A stretch of DNA of 64,000 bases from Linanthus parryae (taxonomy: Eukaryota; Streptophyta; Magnoliopsida; Ericales; Polemoniaceae), in NCBI GenBank assembly GCA_023055425.1, contig JALGPY010000001.1:139277368-139341367 (forward strand), given 5' to 3'. A model generated the notes under the pieces. That model did not search any database. It saw only the letters and a program-made list of their open reading frames with translations, and was not told where the DNA came from. The position numbers were made by a program, and so were the translations under genes. Of this stretch, positions 31,103 through 42,539 are shown piece by piece. Every line of letters begins with the position of its first letter. Within the stretch, counting starts at the first letter, position 1.

Positions 31103-32385
31103 GAACCAACGAAATTCCTATTTCATCCGTGGGCATCGTCGTCCAGTTGGTGGTGAACGATGCAGGGGCTGAAGGTCTCGATTCAGTTGTTACAAGATGA
31201 TAAAATTCTGCGTGTGGTCGCTTCTTGTGTTTCAGTCAATTAGGTTTGTGATTGAGAGAGAGAGAGAGAGAGCGAGTCAGGGTGGTGATTGTGCGGGGTT
31301 CGATTTGAGGACCATGGATATGAGTTTGGGTTTAGTCGGGGTGGTTACTGTTGAGGGTTGGTTCGACCGATTTGAACCGAAGCTCCTGGGATCGGAGAGA
31401 GCGATGGCAATTGTGGTTGAGAAAGACATAGATGGAGATGGAGAGGAAATGAGAGAAAACGAGATATAGAGAGATAGAGAGAAATGTGGGGATGTTGTGA
31501 TGCAGGGGAGGATAGGGGAAGGGTTTCTTTGATGTTGTTGTTGTTGTTTGTGATGTGTAAATTTCTGGGGATAAAACTGTCTTTTATTTATTTATTTAAT
31601 ATCCTTTAGTGATAAGGGTGATTTGTGGTATTTGCCATACCTCAATGTTCCAAGCTGGAAAACGGCCAAACCACAATTGTGGTTCAATTACCCATTATTT
31701 TTATACTTTGATTTTAGGCTGAAACGATCTGGAGACAAAAATAAGTGATATATGGATCCCCTTGGGTATTTATACTTCTCCAGAATAATGAAGAAACACA
31801 ATATCTAACCCTCTAGTTACGCCACATAATAGTCCTTGCAATTATCTCTGGGTCTCCCAAATTACACAACGAACGGTAATGGGTCCTCTCGGTCCACCAC
31901 TACCTACTGTTACGTTCTAACTGTTGCACAATTTATTGGTCACCAGGTCCTCTCGGTCCACCGTTGCACGAACGAACCGTTGTAACGGTCGAATCTACAC
32001 TCGATGATCAATCGTAATTACTTCACCTCCCGGTTATTGACGATTTAGCAATGAAATCTCTTTCTAGTATAGATCCAAATATAATTTATCTCGCACACTC
32101 ACCTGATCTCTAGTGATTATGGGTAGCTAAATCATTCATACATGAGATATAAGTACAAGAAAGCAACATCAAATATTATTAATTTTCAAACATGAAACAT
32201 AAATCTTCACATGTTTTCGGAAATATATCTAATCATAACCCTAGCTTCACCATATAACCTAGTAAAGTATAAAACTACTCATGCTAGAAGTAAAGCTAAA
32301 CATGTTTTGTTCATACAATAATGGGCCTGTGTTGGATTTTGTGGTTAGGTTGAACCCAACCTAACCGCAACTGTGACCAGGTAAT
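31103..32385. other. Intergenic sequence right of the retrotransposon nest
   Basis: No convincing gene. A short GA microsatellite is at 31256-31272 within a weak 90-codon frame. GGTCCTCTCGGTCCACC occurs twice (about 31890 and 31948). Minus-strand AGTATAAATACCC near 31770 is TATA-like and, with the local repeats, could mark a degraded LTR, but no partner was found. Confidence 0.4.
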
Positions 32386-32769
32386 TTTAACCGGTGCCCG
32401 GCTAAACACGCCGGTGACCGGCTTGAAAAACCCACCGTTGGTCTGCTGGACACAATCCGGTGCCCCGGTGTGTACTGCCGGTGCCTGTGTCTATTTTTTT
32501 GTTTTTGTTTTTTTTCTTTTGTTTGTTTGGTTGCAACAAAATAAACACACAAAATTTTTGAAAAAAACACCAAAAAGGTGTTTCCCAAATAATTCACGAG
32601 AAAAGAAATAAAAAAAATTGGTGGTAGCCGGTCACCGGCCACACTAGCCGGCCACCGGCCAATATAGCAGGTCACCGACTGGACTTTACCGGTGCCCGGA
32701 TGTTAGTTCTCGGCAAAAAATAAAATAAAAAACAACCGGTGACCGGCTCTAATTTGACCGGTCACCGGA
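32386..32769. repeat. Cluster of CCGGTSACCGG-type palindromic motifs
   Basis: About ten occurrences of CCGGTGACCGG, CCGGTCACCGG or close variants (CCGGTGCCCGG, CCGGCCACCGG) in 384 bp, at irregular spacings and with otherwise AT-rich DNA between 32500 and 32625. Each is a near-perfect inverted repeat. No coding sequence fits. Confidence 0.8.
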
Positions 32770-33279
32770 AAAAATCAACACCACCCACGAAACCTAAATA
32801 CTCAACCATTAAATACAAACGACAACACGTTACGGCTAACCAAAATCCCAAAACCGTTAAATCCAAACAGCCCCAATGAGATAGAGAGAAAGTAAGAGAT
32901 GACCAAACGAATAAATCTTTGCGTCTCGATATTTCTAGTTCTTCGCTCTTGCTCCCGAGCTGCTCCAAACCTTCAACGTGCGTGTACGAATGTCTGCTCA
33001 GCTTCCTAGGTTATTATTTTGTTAAACATAACGTTTCTTTATTGCCAAATCTCAAAATTACACTCGAGCCCAAAAAAACCTCGTCGGATTGCACCAGGAT
33101 TTGCACGAGATGACGTGGCAACTCGTATGATCTTGTGCAGTTCATGAAGAAAACATTTGGCCCTTTTTATTCAAGATAAGATCACGTTTTCTTTTCTTGT
33201 GTAGCTTATAAACGTTCCCCAATTGATATGCTTGTGTTAATTTCTTTTTTCTAATATTCTGTATGCGGCTTCGACTTCA
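32770..33279. other. Sequence between the motif cluster and the duplicated units
   Basis: Nothing firmly identifiable. The stretch at 33165-33215 (AAGATAAGATCACGTTTTCTT and TAGCTTATAAACGTT) resembles 50660-50705, which is part of an LTR-like remnant, so a second trace of that element may lie here. Confidence 0.3.
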
Positions 33280-33899
33280 AAATGTTAATTTTTGTTCGAT
33301 TATGACCACTAGGCGCTCGAATGGTTTATTGCATGTGATATATTCACAGAAAACCTAAGCGATAGAATGGTTTATTGCAGTAATTGTGGTTATGCTTCTG
33401 GCTGAATCATTGAACTGGTTGACTAGGAAGACCCAATAATAGTCTTTCATAATAGGGATGATCTTATTAAGACACGATGCAGCCATTGAGGTTGGGGAAA
33501 CAATGAAGAAATGCCGTCTTAAGTTGGAATACATTGATTTCTTTTGTCTTGCCGAATTTTATAACAATATGTTTAGATGAATTATGCACGAAATACATCA
33601 AAGGACCATGAGTAGAAAGCAGATGTTAACATTGAAAAGATTGAGGCTTTTATTGTAAATTTTGTAATCTTACCGCCGTCTTTCTGTTTGACTGTCTTTT
33701 ACTAGCGCTCTTCGTCCGGTGACCTGAGATAATGAAAAACTGAACATCTACCTTATATCCACAAGCATTGTCCTATATACCTCCACTCTCGAGAAAAGAA
33801 GCAGCTGATGTGAACAAAGACTACTCGTTAACTGCAAATGATCACCAGAGAAGTGATTAGTATCTTTGTTCGAAGGAGGATATAGCACAATAGCACTGT

Positions 33900-34096
33900 C
33901 CATATCTCTTATGCATCATCATCAGAAGATCCAAAAGACGTCGCCAAACAGTATATTAGAAATGAGGAATTTGACATGGATTTAGCGTATCGTCAGGTTT
34001 CATTTCCTGGTTTATCTGAGGACTTCATCTTTGGTGTCTATGTGGCATGTCAGGGAGATTTGGGAGCCACAATTGACATGTTGAACCTACTTGAGG
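33900..34096 (+). pseudogene. CID5/6-like CUE-domain exon, unit 1 first copy
   Basis: The frame reads SYASSSEDPKDVAKQYIRN, then FDMDLAYRQVSFPGLSED and FGVYVACQGDLGATIDMLN, ending at LLE with a GT splice donor (GAG|GTAAAC). The FPGLSED...D.ATIDMLNxLE pattern is the CUE (ubiquitin-binding) domain of plant CID5/6-type proteins, which bind poly(A)-binding protein through a separate PAM2 motif. This exon itself is open and well conserved, but I could not find the PAM2 exon or later coding exons nearby, so I treat the locus as a partial gene. If transcribed it could still contribute a CUE domain. Confidence 0.6.
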
Positions 34097-34339
34097 TAAA
34101 CTTTATTTGTTATCAATCCTTCAATGCTTTGTTCAATTTTTTAAATGGTCTCACGAAAGACCATTGGTTTAGGCATGCTTGTTCCAAATGATTATGAAAC
34201 TATTGGATGTGTTGGTTTTTCATTCCTTGTCTGTTCGGGTTCTATTTTGTTATCATGAACGGTGATTAGGGAACTGCCCTGCATAGCTTTAGGCTTCATG
34301 ATACTGAAAGCTTCGGTATACTCGACACATGTGTTTCTT

Positions 34340-35548
34340 ACTATGATGCACGGGAACTCCATGTAGGGTGACGTCCCCTTTCCGGGAACGTCCGGAACTC
34401 CGCCGGAACTCCAGGAAACGTTCCGGGAACGCCACATGGTGTTCCGGTAAAAGTAATGAGTCCGAAAATTATGAGGAACTTCCTGGAGACGTGTTTCCCC
34501 CTTTAGGAACATTTTGGAGACGTCCCTGGCATAGTTGTCAAAATCTTACGATTCACGATTCGTATCCTACGATTCGATTCGATTCACCCATGAAACGATG
34601 CGAATCCCTTAGTGAATCTTTAATGGCCAAAAAAATATTTGAATCCCGATTTAAGAGTCTGAATCTTACGATTCAGTTGCGATTCAGACCGATTCTACGA
34701 TTCACCTTCGATTCATCTGAAGGTCTACTTGAGTTGTGGCATCAGTCTAAGAACTAATATTTTTCCTACATTACTTCCTACATTTATGTCTGTTTTGCAA
34801 CATGCAATTGTTTTAAATTACCAGTGCACTTTTCTCAAGTCCAAGGCAATAGTTTTCTATCATTTTCAATCTCCTTGTAGTTCCTTGCTCCACATGCCTA
34901 TCTATATCTATATTATTCCTTATCTTTTTGATGTGCGGAACTCCTAATTATTAGTTACGGATGCAAGTTTCCAATAATTTGAGCTTTCTTTTTTAAAAAT
35001 ATGAATCTGTTGTTCAATAATCTTATAGCTTTATGAAATATTTTATTATATCTCCATAAAAAAATTGCAAACTGAATCTTTACGATTCACGATTCGATTT
35101 GATTTGACAACTATGGTCCCTGGTATAAAATAACACTGGGGTGTCTTTTAATAAATTTAGAAAGATAAGGGATGCTACTTGTAAATAAAATATGATATAT
35201 ATTACTAAACCTATCAAGACCCCAGACACCAATCTTAACCCTAGCAACTTGTACTTAAATGGAGAGAATAAATTTGGATACTTTCAAGACTTCCAAACAA
35301 CCTCAAAGACTACATGGAACTCTGATTTCTCAAGTACCTCCACATAATGATGGAGTAATGTGTCCTTGTATTGATCTTAATTATTGGCTTTCATTTTTGT
35401 CTAGTGTGTATTTATGTATCATTTACATTATAATACATTTGTGTGTGTATCTATTGATATATGTATATACACAAATATTTCTGCCGTTCCTCTGGCGTTT
35501 CGTCTCCCCAATTTTTGAAAATTGCCGTTTCGTCCCCGTTTCAGTGCT
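34340..35548. mobile_element. About 1.2 kb insertion, absent from unit 2
   Basis: Unit 2 reads straight through (ATATGTGTTTCTTGCTTTG, about 52785-52803), while unit 1 is split after ATGTGTTTCTTA and resumes at ACATATGTTTCTTGC near 35549, so about 12 bp of target appears duplicated. The ends (CTATGATGCACGGGAAC and GACGAAACGG..GTTTCAGTGCTA, inverted) look loosely related. The left part has a run of GGAAC/GTTCC motifs (34378-34450). A MITE (34530-35115) sits inside. No coding sequence recognised. Confidence 0.6.
34530..35115. mobile_element. MITE with CATAGTTGTCAAA termini
   Basis: 586 bp; the left end is CATAGTTGTCAAAATC and the right end inverted is CATAGTTGTCAAATCAAATC. A perfect 8-bp target duplication GTCCCTGG is at 34522-34529 and 35116-35123. 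Subterminal regions are full of ACGATTCG-type repeats. The 8-bp duplication fits hAT-like elements. No coding capacity. Confidence 0.85.
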
Positions 35549-37208
35549 ACATATGTTTCTTGCTTTGTAACGTGCTTTTAGTATGTTTTATATACAACTC
35601 ATGTTGGTTCTTGCAACACACTAACGCTCTCTGGTTTCGTTCTTATGATATTTGATCTGTTATCTGTGGTGTTTGATCTGCTGTTCGTTTTTCATTATCC
35701 TCGCAACCCCCCCCCCCCCCCCCCCCCCCCAAATGTCAAGTTTTCTATTTGTGGATGGCTGAATCTGGTTGCTCACTTGTCATCTTATCTAGGATTAACG
35801 GAGGGAATAATGAGTTAAACTGAAAAGAGAGCATAGATCTGGGGTATGGAAAACCTATTACTCCGCACGACCTGTCCCCTTTTTAAGCTCCAACTTTTTA
35901 GGTAATATGTAACAAATGCACACATATTGTGAGCTTTACCTATACAATTATTGATTCCTATATTTGGCCATTGGGTATTGAACTACTGTCATATCACTCG
36001 TAGCTGTCAATATGCAGTACGAGATACTTTACAAGACACATAGAAGCCGGAACTTATCGACCAACCGGTAGATATTAGCTTGCTATACCTTAAATGTCCA
36101 GAAATGGCTTGTATCGATACACAACGTGACCCACACAGTATGGCTGTTTCACAAACCAATGTAGTATAATGGTACTCCTACTAATATGAGAAATATTTGT
36201 CAGATACAATGGAAAATTGTTGTTAAAAGAAAGATGCAATGAAATGTACTTGCACATTATTGAAATGAACTAAATCAAGGCACATCACTTCCATAAAATT
36301 ATAATTAGATTTGTGTATTTCCCTTAGCCTCTAGGCTTTCTACCACGATGTAGTAATATTCTGAAGGTAATATGTAACTATATGCATACCAACTTTTCCA
36401 TTGAAGCTTTTCTTCTTTTAGCAGTTTCTCTTTACTTGGAATCGGGAAAGTGGTCATGCACTCATCTATTAAGCTAGTTATTTGTAAATTTAATTTTTTC
36501 TTCAACCGATCTCAATTTGATAACTCTGATCATACTTGTTTTTACGTTGTGGATAGATTCGTAGACGTTTCTAGCAAAAGCCTTTTGTCAAATGAATCTG
36601 GAGACAAATGCTAGAGAAGAAATTAGACCCAACATATTTCCAAGATTTTGCTTTTTGCCCCCAATGAATTCGTTAGATCCTACATGGTGCATCTAAATCC
36701 TGCCAATCTAGGCAACTAAAAATTTATCTACTTTGGCCAAATTCTTCATGAAATAAATCAAATTCTTCATGGATTTTTTTGGGGGTGAAACTTCATCTGG
36801 AATTACTTTATGTAACTTTCTTTTTCCCAGGAAGTGGATCAATGGCGATCTCTTCGGCTTCCACTATTATTATTATTGCCACAAGTGCACAAAATGTATG
36901 GTAGATAAAAAAGATAACTGCTTCTCCCGCTGCACAAAACAATTGGAACGTTCAAAAGATAGGCCAAATTCTCATCCCCATTTTCAACAACTCTCTAGAT
37001 AGGCCAAATTCTTCATGAAATCAATCAACATTTCAAATTCTAATTTGTAATTTTAGGAGTGTAACTGCATTCTCATCCAGAAATGCGACGGAGGTTAAGA
37101 TCATGGAGATGTAGCTACAATGCAACCCATACATATGAGAGAATGATGAGAAGTGGCTCCTAATGTTCAGATACATGGTTAGCAGCACTGTGGTTGCTTC
37201 ATTTCCAC
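35549..37208. other. Duplicated non-coding sequence between CID-like and SPOC loci, unit 1
   Basis: Matches 52800-56210 of unit 2. It includes a 24-base C homopolymer (35707-35730; only six C in unit 2). It also has a short open start, MAISSASTII, at about 36843, preserved in both units but soon stopped. It probably represents introns and intergenic sequence of the ancestral locus. Confidence 0.5.
35707..35730. repeat. 24-base C homopolymer
   Basis: The paralogous place in unit 2 (about 52934) has only C6, so this run expanded after the duplication or is a sequencing/assembly effect. Confidence 0.8.
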
Positions 37209-39141
37209 CCTCAGACTTTTCTTTGTCCGCCGCTATAATTGTAGCGTTTCCTTGTTGCCAGCCTCTGAAGCTGTAATTGTAGTGGTATCCTCATTTCCAC
37301 CATATATGTTATCTGTGTCTGAATCTGCAATATTCACTCTATTATCCAGCAACAAATTTTCAAAAAATCTACATCGGTTTCGTTGCTTGGATTCCCAAGG
37401 CTACTTGAAAGATTCTGGTTTTCTGAGCTACTGCTCTCGCGGACAACCTTTTCCTGGTTTTGTGTTTCACTGACTTTGGTAGATGGACGAGTCTCTAAGT
37501 CCTTCTTGTTCGACTGAGGGACACCAAGAAGAGAATTCTCTATTGCAGCACAATCATCTTGTTCAAATTCTACCCCAAAGTCACCCTTGTGAGTCTTCTT
37601 CACTAAACGCCGAAGGTCAACATTAGAATTGGGCAAAACTATCATATGAGCAAGCTCCTCGGATTTTTCCACTCGCCACTGTTCAAGCTTGTCAGAAGCT
37701 AGTTCCTCTGCCGTCATTGAACACGCGCGTTCTGGCGTGATCTCCCCAGAGATATCCTTTTCTTTAAGTACTGGATTACTAGGGTCCTTTAAGTTGAAAA
37801 GAAGTGATCTACCCTTCTCCGTGTACTTCTTATTGACACCTCCAAATAATTTGAATAGTTCTTGTTCAATTTTGAAGGCCAAAACTTTAGGAGAATTAAC
37901 TGCTTGTTCAACCACAACTTCACTTGCGAATTCCGGTTTTTTAACTATTTCGAGATCCTTTTCTCCATATGTCTCTGTGTCTACATCTGTTACCTTTTTA
38001 AGCCCATTTCCCTGCAAAAGTTCATCTCCGACAAATGAACTATCACCAGATGAAGCAGATGAAGCAACTGTAATGGACAAGGCTGTGCTACATTGGGTGA
38101 GACTTCTAATACCTTTCCACGATTTAGATGAATCACTAGCTTCACTAGTCGGAATTTCCTGAAATGGGACACAACCATCATTCACCTTGTCTGGAAGAGA
38201 GACTCTATTGAAGGCAAAATGTCCCCTGAATGTTCAGATACATGGTTAGCAGCGGCATCACACGCGACGCTGGATTCAGTTTTCTGAATATGCTGCTCTG
38301 TACTTTCATTTACGAGTTTATCTTGCTTATGAGTAGACAACAAGAAAGCAGAGGCTAATGATTCACCCATCTTTGATCTGATTGATTCAAATGACCCCTT
38401 TATGGACATTCGGAGATGATCCTAACGGCGTCGCCTTATTCTTTGATGGCGGAACTTGCTTGGGGCCATATTTACCAGATGATGAAGATAGTGGAACTGT
38501 AGGCTTAGAAGGCACTTGTATAGTTATCTTACTTATCGAGGATGATTTATTCGGGTGATAAATGGTTTTATCAGGACCGCATTTTTGGCACAGGCGATTG
38601 TGGTGCAAGGTTATGCATAGATTCATCACAGTTTCCTTTTACTAGGCAATGATATCGCTTGCGGGCCCAGACTGTTATTAAGCATACTTTCCACACCCTA
38701 CTGCTGATTTGCATTTGAATTATGTATATGAGGTTGTGTCTGTACATTCTGCTTATTTAATCCTGTTCTTCTCTGTAATCCAAGGTCATGGGATGTCGTA
38801 TCCAATAACCCCACCTCCTTGCATGTTAAATCAAATTGCTCTAATGTAGGAACAATATACATGCCTCCAGTTACACCCAAATGCATGTTTGGGTTTGAAA
38901 CTAATGTTTTTGGAATAAGACCCACCACTTTGTTCTTCACTGACTAGGGTTCCAATACAAGGTTACTGGACCTCAGCAGCAGCATGCTAAGTATCAGTAT
39001 ATCCGCCAAATACAGCTCAACGCAACCAGTACAAACTTAGTACATATAATCATGCGTGTCACAAGTCAATATCCTTAGTGAAGCAGCAACACATTGTACA
39101 AGAAAATGTTGGATCATCATGAGCACCCACTCAACTGAAAC
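37209..39141 (-). pseudogene. SPOC/TFIIS-family 5' half, inverted copy (palindrome A, left arm)
   Basis: Minus strand. An N-terminal part (38940-38698, PNMHLGV and LEQFDLTCKEVGLL) is followed, after stops and frameshifts, by SKPTVPLSSSSGKYG and FESIRSKMGESLASAF (38629-38182). A 283-codon open frame (38185-37334) then contains the TFIIS central-domain-like segment [46 protein letters not shown] and RRLVKKTHKGDF. This order matches the plant SPOC/TFIIS-M family (Arabidopsis At5g25520/At5g11430 type, nuclear, transcription-related). A one-base loss in a T run ends the frame; DNA to about 37209 continues in the shifted frame. No SPOC domain on this arm. Confidence 0.8.
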
Positions 39142-40950
39142 AATAATGAACAATAATAAAAATTTAAAAAGCATATAACAAAATCATAATGTGCAGTTTT
39201 ACTATACAGTTTCAGTCGAGTGCATGGTCATGATGATACAACATCTTTCGTGTAGGTTTATACTGGTTCAGAAATAATCTCGACTTGTGACATACATGAC
39301 GGTCAGTACTAAGTTAGTACCTGTTCCGTTGAGCTGTGTTGCGTGGATATTATTGATATTTCATCATGCTGCTGTTGATGTTTAGTAACCTTGTATCGGA
39401 ACCGTAATCAGTGACAAACAAAGTGGTTAGTCATTTCCCAAACACATTAGTTTCAAAACCAAACATGCATTTGAGTGTTACTTGAGCCATGGTTAATGTT
39501 CCTACATTGTAGCAGTTTTATATAACCAACAGGGCAGCAGGGTTATTAAAAATGACATCCCATGATCTGGGTTTACAGACAGGGGATCTTATAAGCAGAA
39601 TGTGCAAACACAACCTCATATAAACAATTCTAATGGAAATCAGCAGTCAGGCATGGAAAGTATGCTTCATTAGCAGTCTTGGCCTGCAAATGATATCATT
39701 ACCTAGTAGAAGGAAGGCTATAGGAAGAATATATGTGTAACCTTGTAGTACAACAGTGGCCTACGCCAAAGAAGAACGTGGTCTTGATGAAACTATTTAT
39801 CACCCCTGACACTAATAAATCATCCTCGATTAGAGAACTATACAAGCGGCTTTTAAACCTACAGTCCCGTTGTCGTCATCCTCTGGTAGATTGGCATCAA
39901 GCAAGTTTTGCCATCAAAGAATAGGGAGACACTGGATCATCTCCAGATCTCCAGAAAGGGTCATCTGAATTAGTTATATCAAAGATGAGAGAATCATTAT
40001 TCTATGCTTTCTTGTTGTCTACTCATAAATAAGATAAATGTACAAATGGAAGTACTGAGCAGCGAACTGAAGCCGCCGTGGCGTGTGATGGTTCTACTAA
40101 CAGTGCATCTGAACATTTCGGGGACATTTTATATTCGGAAGAGTTTCTCTTGCATGAAGAGGTGAATGATGTTTGTGTCCCATCTCAGGAAATTTGGACC
40201 TGTGAAGCTAGTGATTCTTCTCAATCTTGGAAAGGTATTAAAAGGCTTGCCCAATGTGGCACAGCCTTCTCCAGTACTGTTTTTTCAGTTGGTGATAACT
40301 CAGTCGGAGATGAACTATTGTAGGGAAATGGGCTTAAAGGGTTAGGAGATGTTAACACAAAAACAGGGAGGGAAAATGATCTTGAAATAGGTAAAAAAGC
40401 GAAATTCGTAAGCAAAGTTGTGGTTGAATAAGTAGTTAATTTTCCTAAAGTTTTGGCCTTTGAAGTTGAACAAGAACTTTTCAAAGACACTGGAGGTGTT
40501 AATGACACACGTAGAAGGTTGGAACTCTTCTCTTTAACTTGAGAGACCATAGTAATCCAGTGCTAAGACAAAAGGTTATCTCTGGGGAGATCACACCGGA
40601 AAGCTTGTGTTCAATGACGGCAGATGAACTAGCTTATGAGGAACTTGCCTAGTGGCAAAATCCGAAGAGCTTGCTTATATAATAGTTTTCCCCTATTCTG
40701 AAGTTCACATACGGCGTTTAGTGAGGAAGACTCACAAGGGTGAGTTTGAGGTAGAATATGAACACGATGATGGTGCCTGCAGTAGAGTTCTGTTGGAACA
40801 CTGCCGCTAGTGTAACTCAGTCGAGCGAGGACTTAGAGACTCGTCCATCTACCCAAGCCGGGGAAAAACTTGTCCGCGAGAATAGTAGTTCAGAAAACCA
40901 TAACCTTTCATGTAGTTTCGCCATTCACCAATCCATGCAACGAAACTGGT
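37370..40950. repeat. Large near-palindrome A (SPOC/TFIIS arms)
   Basis: The left arm 37370-39141 and right arm 39209-40950 are inverted repeats of about 1.75 kb separated by a 67-bp AT-rich loop (39142-39208). At the centre, CAACTGAAAC and GTTTCAGTCG face each other. Similarity is about 80% by eye and covers non-coding as well as coding segments. Confidence 0.9.
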
Positions 40951-41214
40951 GAAATGAAGAGTTTCATGGTGGATGAATTCAGGGATGCAGAGTTTCTTTG
41001 TCCTATTGTCTCCCCTGGTGACTTTATGGAATCTCTTGACATAGAAGGGTTGTTAATTACTTAGTCCAAGATGCGAAGATGAAGTAGGGTGCTGTGGAGC
41101 CTGAAGCTTGTCCTACTGTTGTTGCAGCTAAGGGTGAGCATCTCTGGGAAGGTGCACTTTAGCTGCACATATCAGCCATGGTTAATGCTGTTGGGTTCTT
41201 TTGAAGGCAAGTCT
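39209..41214 (+). pseudogene. SPOC/TFIIS-family copy, plus orientation (palindrome A, right arm)
   Basis: Same order as the left arm but on the plus strand and more decayed. Pieces include SEHFGDILYSEEFLLHEEV (40078-40323), TFIIS-M fragments with many stops (about 40470-40770) and, at 41090-41210, the beginning of a SPOC domain (PTVVAAKGEHLWEGAL, stop, LHISAMVNAVGFF). That ends at a donor-like AAG|GCAAGT, probably GT mutated to GC. The following SPOC exon is missing in unit 1; a MITE lies in the intron. Retained introns argue for DNA-level duplication, not retrocopying. Confidence 0.8.
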
Positions 41215-41355
41215 TCTTGCTTTCTTTTGATTTGTTCCCTCAGTTTATGTTACTCATCCGCTGCGAGTGTGTCCATCAGCTACCGTATTTCTTTATATTC
41301 ACTTTCATCCGACCTATAATATGAGGATCTATTTTGTTTAGTACTGCGTGTTGAC

Positions 41356-41954
41356 CATGGTTGTCAGATTGCGATCTGGATCGTAGGATCGTACGATTTT
41401 ACGATCCGGAGGGGGGGGGGGAGTCGTGCCGGATCGCTCGGAGAATCGGTATCTGATGGAATTGATTGGGATCGTGCTCAAAATTGTAGGATCGGTTTAG
41501 GATCGTACGACCTATCGATCCTACCTCCGGCCTCAGACGCACCTCCGGGAGCGTCGCCAGCCTCCGGGGACCTCCACCAGCCATAACACAGATACCGATC
41601 AAAGAGAAGAGGAGGAGAGAAGGTCAGAGAGAGAGAGAGATTGTCTTACCTTGCAGTTGCCGAGAGGGAGAGCGAGCGAGTAGACGGAGAGAGGGAACGA
41701 GAGAGACGATTTTCTCAACCTCTTCTCCGTAACTTCTTTGTTTTATCTTCTTTTTTTGCTTTAAAATTTAGCCAGAAATTAGTTATTTTATTGAAAATTT
41801 AACCCATCTTACTTACTTTATTGACAGTTTACTGATGTCATGTAAAAATATAGAGTTATTGATGAAAAATTTACCAAATTGAGAGTTCAAGTAATTAAGC
41901 CAATAAAAACTACCTTTTTGGTAGTCGATCACGATCGCGATCCTGAAAACCTTG
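41356..41954. mobile_element. MITE with CATGGTTGTCAG termini (intron of SPOC pseudogene, unit 1)
   Basis: 599 bp; ends CATGGTTGTCAG and, inverted, CAAGGTTTTCAG. The target duplication of 8 bp has one mismatch (GTGTTGAC at 41348-41355, CTGTTGAC at 41955-41962). Subterminal repeats of GGATCGTACGAT type. Contains a G12 run near 41410. The same insertion is present in unit 2 (60352 on), so it predates the tandem duplication. Confidence 0.82.
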
Positions 41955-41962
41955 CTGTTGAC

Positions 41963-42539
41963 AGCTCTCTTTATTCGTATCGTGATACCTTGTGGATGGC
42001 ACTGTATGTTAATGTGGTTCCTATTCATTCTGATACGGGGTCTGTTTGCATGTTGTAAATTATCAACTTTGTGCTGTTAGCATCTCCTTGTAGTTACTCT
42101 GAAGTCGTAGATGCGCATGTCCACTTTTAATTTCCTGTTCAAACAAGTAGATGTGAACACATTCCAATTTGCTTTCAGCGTTTCAGCAAGGGTGGGTTTG
42201 TTATGCGACAAACCTCTACCTATACTCTATATTGCCCCACCCTTCCACTGTAGTGTTGAAACTTGCAGTTTGTGAGCTAAATGAACAACAATTAACATAG
42301 CATGACTCTTTGTTTTGATGGTGATGCCATTCTAAAGCACAATATGACTGAAGGTTAGTTTTTGAATGCTGTGGCGTGCACTGATGTCTGATAATCTTTG
42401 TTGGGAAGTTGCTGCAGAATGTTTGATAAAATTTGTATGGTAAGTTTCACGTAAAAGATAATGTGAAATTCTAATAGAGAAATTTGATGTTTGGTAAAAT
42501 CTATTGAGAAATTTGACGTTTGGGGATTGCTATGTAAGC
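41963..42539. other. Duplicated non-coding sequence, unit 1
   Basis: The last part (42385-42539) matches 60855-60990 of unit 2; the first part is absent from unit 2. Nothing else recognised. Confidence 0.4.

Noticed and set aside
31197..31469. 90-codon ORF with a GA-repeat-encoded ERERER stretch
   Set aside because: Low-complexity start, no conserved features, no promoter or homologous copy.
36843..36902. MAISSASTII start as a transit-peptide gene
   Set aside because: Preserved in both units but stopped within about 20 codons and without a continuing exon.
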